In this document: piece after piece, positions 63,846 through 64,000 of the stretch | How positions within the stretch are numbered: the stretch's first letter is position 1 | Layout of the letters: every line of letters begins with the position of its first letter | NCBI GenBank assembly: GCA_963971405.1 | Contig: OZ020491.1 | Span: 6,132,855-6,196,854, forward strand | Length of the DNA: 64,000 nt | Direction of reading: 5' to 3' | DNA from: Psococerastis gibbosa | Lineage: Eukaryota > Arthropoda > Insecta > Psocodea > Psocidae | Notes under the pieces: generated by a model | What the model saw: only the letters and a program-made list of their open reading frames with translations | Databases searched by the model: none | What the model was told of the DNA's origin: nothing | Made by a program: the position numbers and the translations under genes

Positions 63846-64000
63846 ATGACATCTCCCAATGTGAGCTACACTCGAAGAACAACCGAAGAATTAGTACGAC
63901 GAGACTCTATCGACACCTTAGCCAGCGGGCCCTACGACAGAAGAAACTACACAACTCGGCACAAGGAGATTCAGATACCTGACGATGCTACAGGTTACAA
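63846..64000 (+). CDS. candidate host coding exon at the right edge, N-terminus
   Basis: ATG at 63846 opens a frame to the end of the window (51 codons, no stop). It begins MTSPNVSYTRRTTEELVRRD and continues with TLASGPYDRRNYTT and EIQIPDDATGY. The base composition (higher GC than the flanks) and the Arg/Thr/Asp-rich residues look protein-like. It starts 15 bp after the stop of the preceding frame and in another frame. A branch-point-like CTAAC and an acceptor-like TTATAG lie just upstream, so it could also be an internal exon. No family recognised. Confidence 0.4.
   Translation, partial: MTSPNVSYTRRTTEELVRRDSIDTLASGPYDRRNYTTRHKEIQIPDDATGY

Noticed and set aside
1-64000. Bacterial or phage origin, rRNA genes, riboswitches
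   Set aside because: No operons, ribosome binding sites or rRNA-like stretches; every coding segment recognised belongs to eukaryotic transposable elements.

Overview
The window looks like intergenic DNA from a large, repeat-rich animal genome. It is AT-rich, has no operons or bacterial signals, and is full of eukaryotic transposable elements: Ty3/gypsy, Penelope-like, RTE-type LINE, tRNA-derived SINE, hAT, mariner, pogo-like and palindromic MITEs. The gag zinc knuckle of the left-edge gypsy element is of a type I associate with arthropod elements. An arthropod (crustacean or chelicerate) is therefore my best guess, but it is an inference. I recognise no complete host gene. The only candidate host coding sequence is two short open stretches at the far right edge (63.58-64.0 kb).

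Layout. 0-3.9 kb: a gypsy element with a long open pol and its 3' LTR, lying against the 3' side of a decayed hAT transposase (3.9-5.6 kb). 5.9-11.7 kb: palindromic MITEs, hAT MITEs and a LINE tail. 11.7-17.4 kb: palindromic 'CATAGGAGCTG' clusters, a 124-bp satellite array of about ten units, SINEs, a hAT element with GC-hairpin units, and an inverted, diverged piece of the same satellite. 17.7-25.8 kb: a 387-bp long-TIR MITE, several SINEs, one of them split by a hAT element with perfect 8-bp target duplications, and small hATs. 25.9-30.6 kb: more hAT and Harbinger-like MITEs, then a broken second gypsy element on the minus strand. 30.8-33 kb: a TIR element (Rep1) split by a Penelope-like element with 344-nt inverted arms and a 12-bp target duplication. 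33.6-44 kb: LINE ends, hAT and MITE copies, a deleted mariner and a plus-strand SINE. 44-63 kb: more Rep1 copies, tandem duplications, SINE2, a pogo-like MITE, a four-copy unknown repeat (family F), a LINE reverse transcriptase remnant, and composite MITEs.

How the parts relate. Nearly everything here is mobile or formerly mobile DNA. The hAT transposase at 3.9-5.6 kb ends in a TIR that starts CATAGGCGTAAATT, almost the same as the ends of the non-autonomous element at 37.4 kb, so one transposase family probably moved the other. Several hAT derivatives with different TIRs share one internal module: a GC-rich hairpin followed by about 100-150 bp, present in one to five tandem copies. Nested insertions give a relative order: SINE before hAT, SINE before a mini-Penelope, Rep1 before Penelope, and probably hAT before gypsy.
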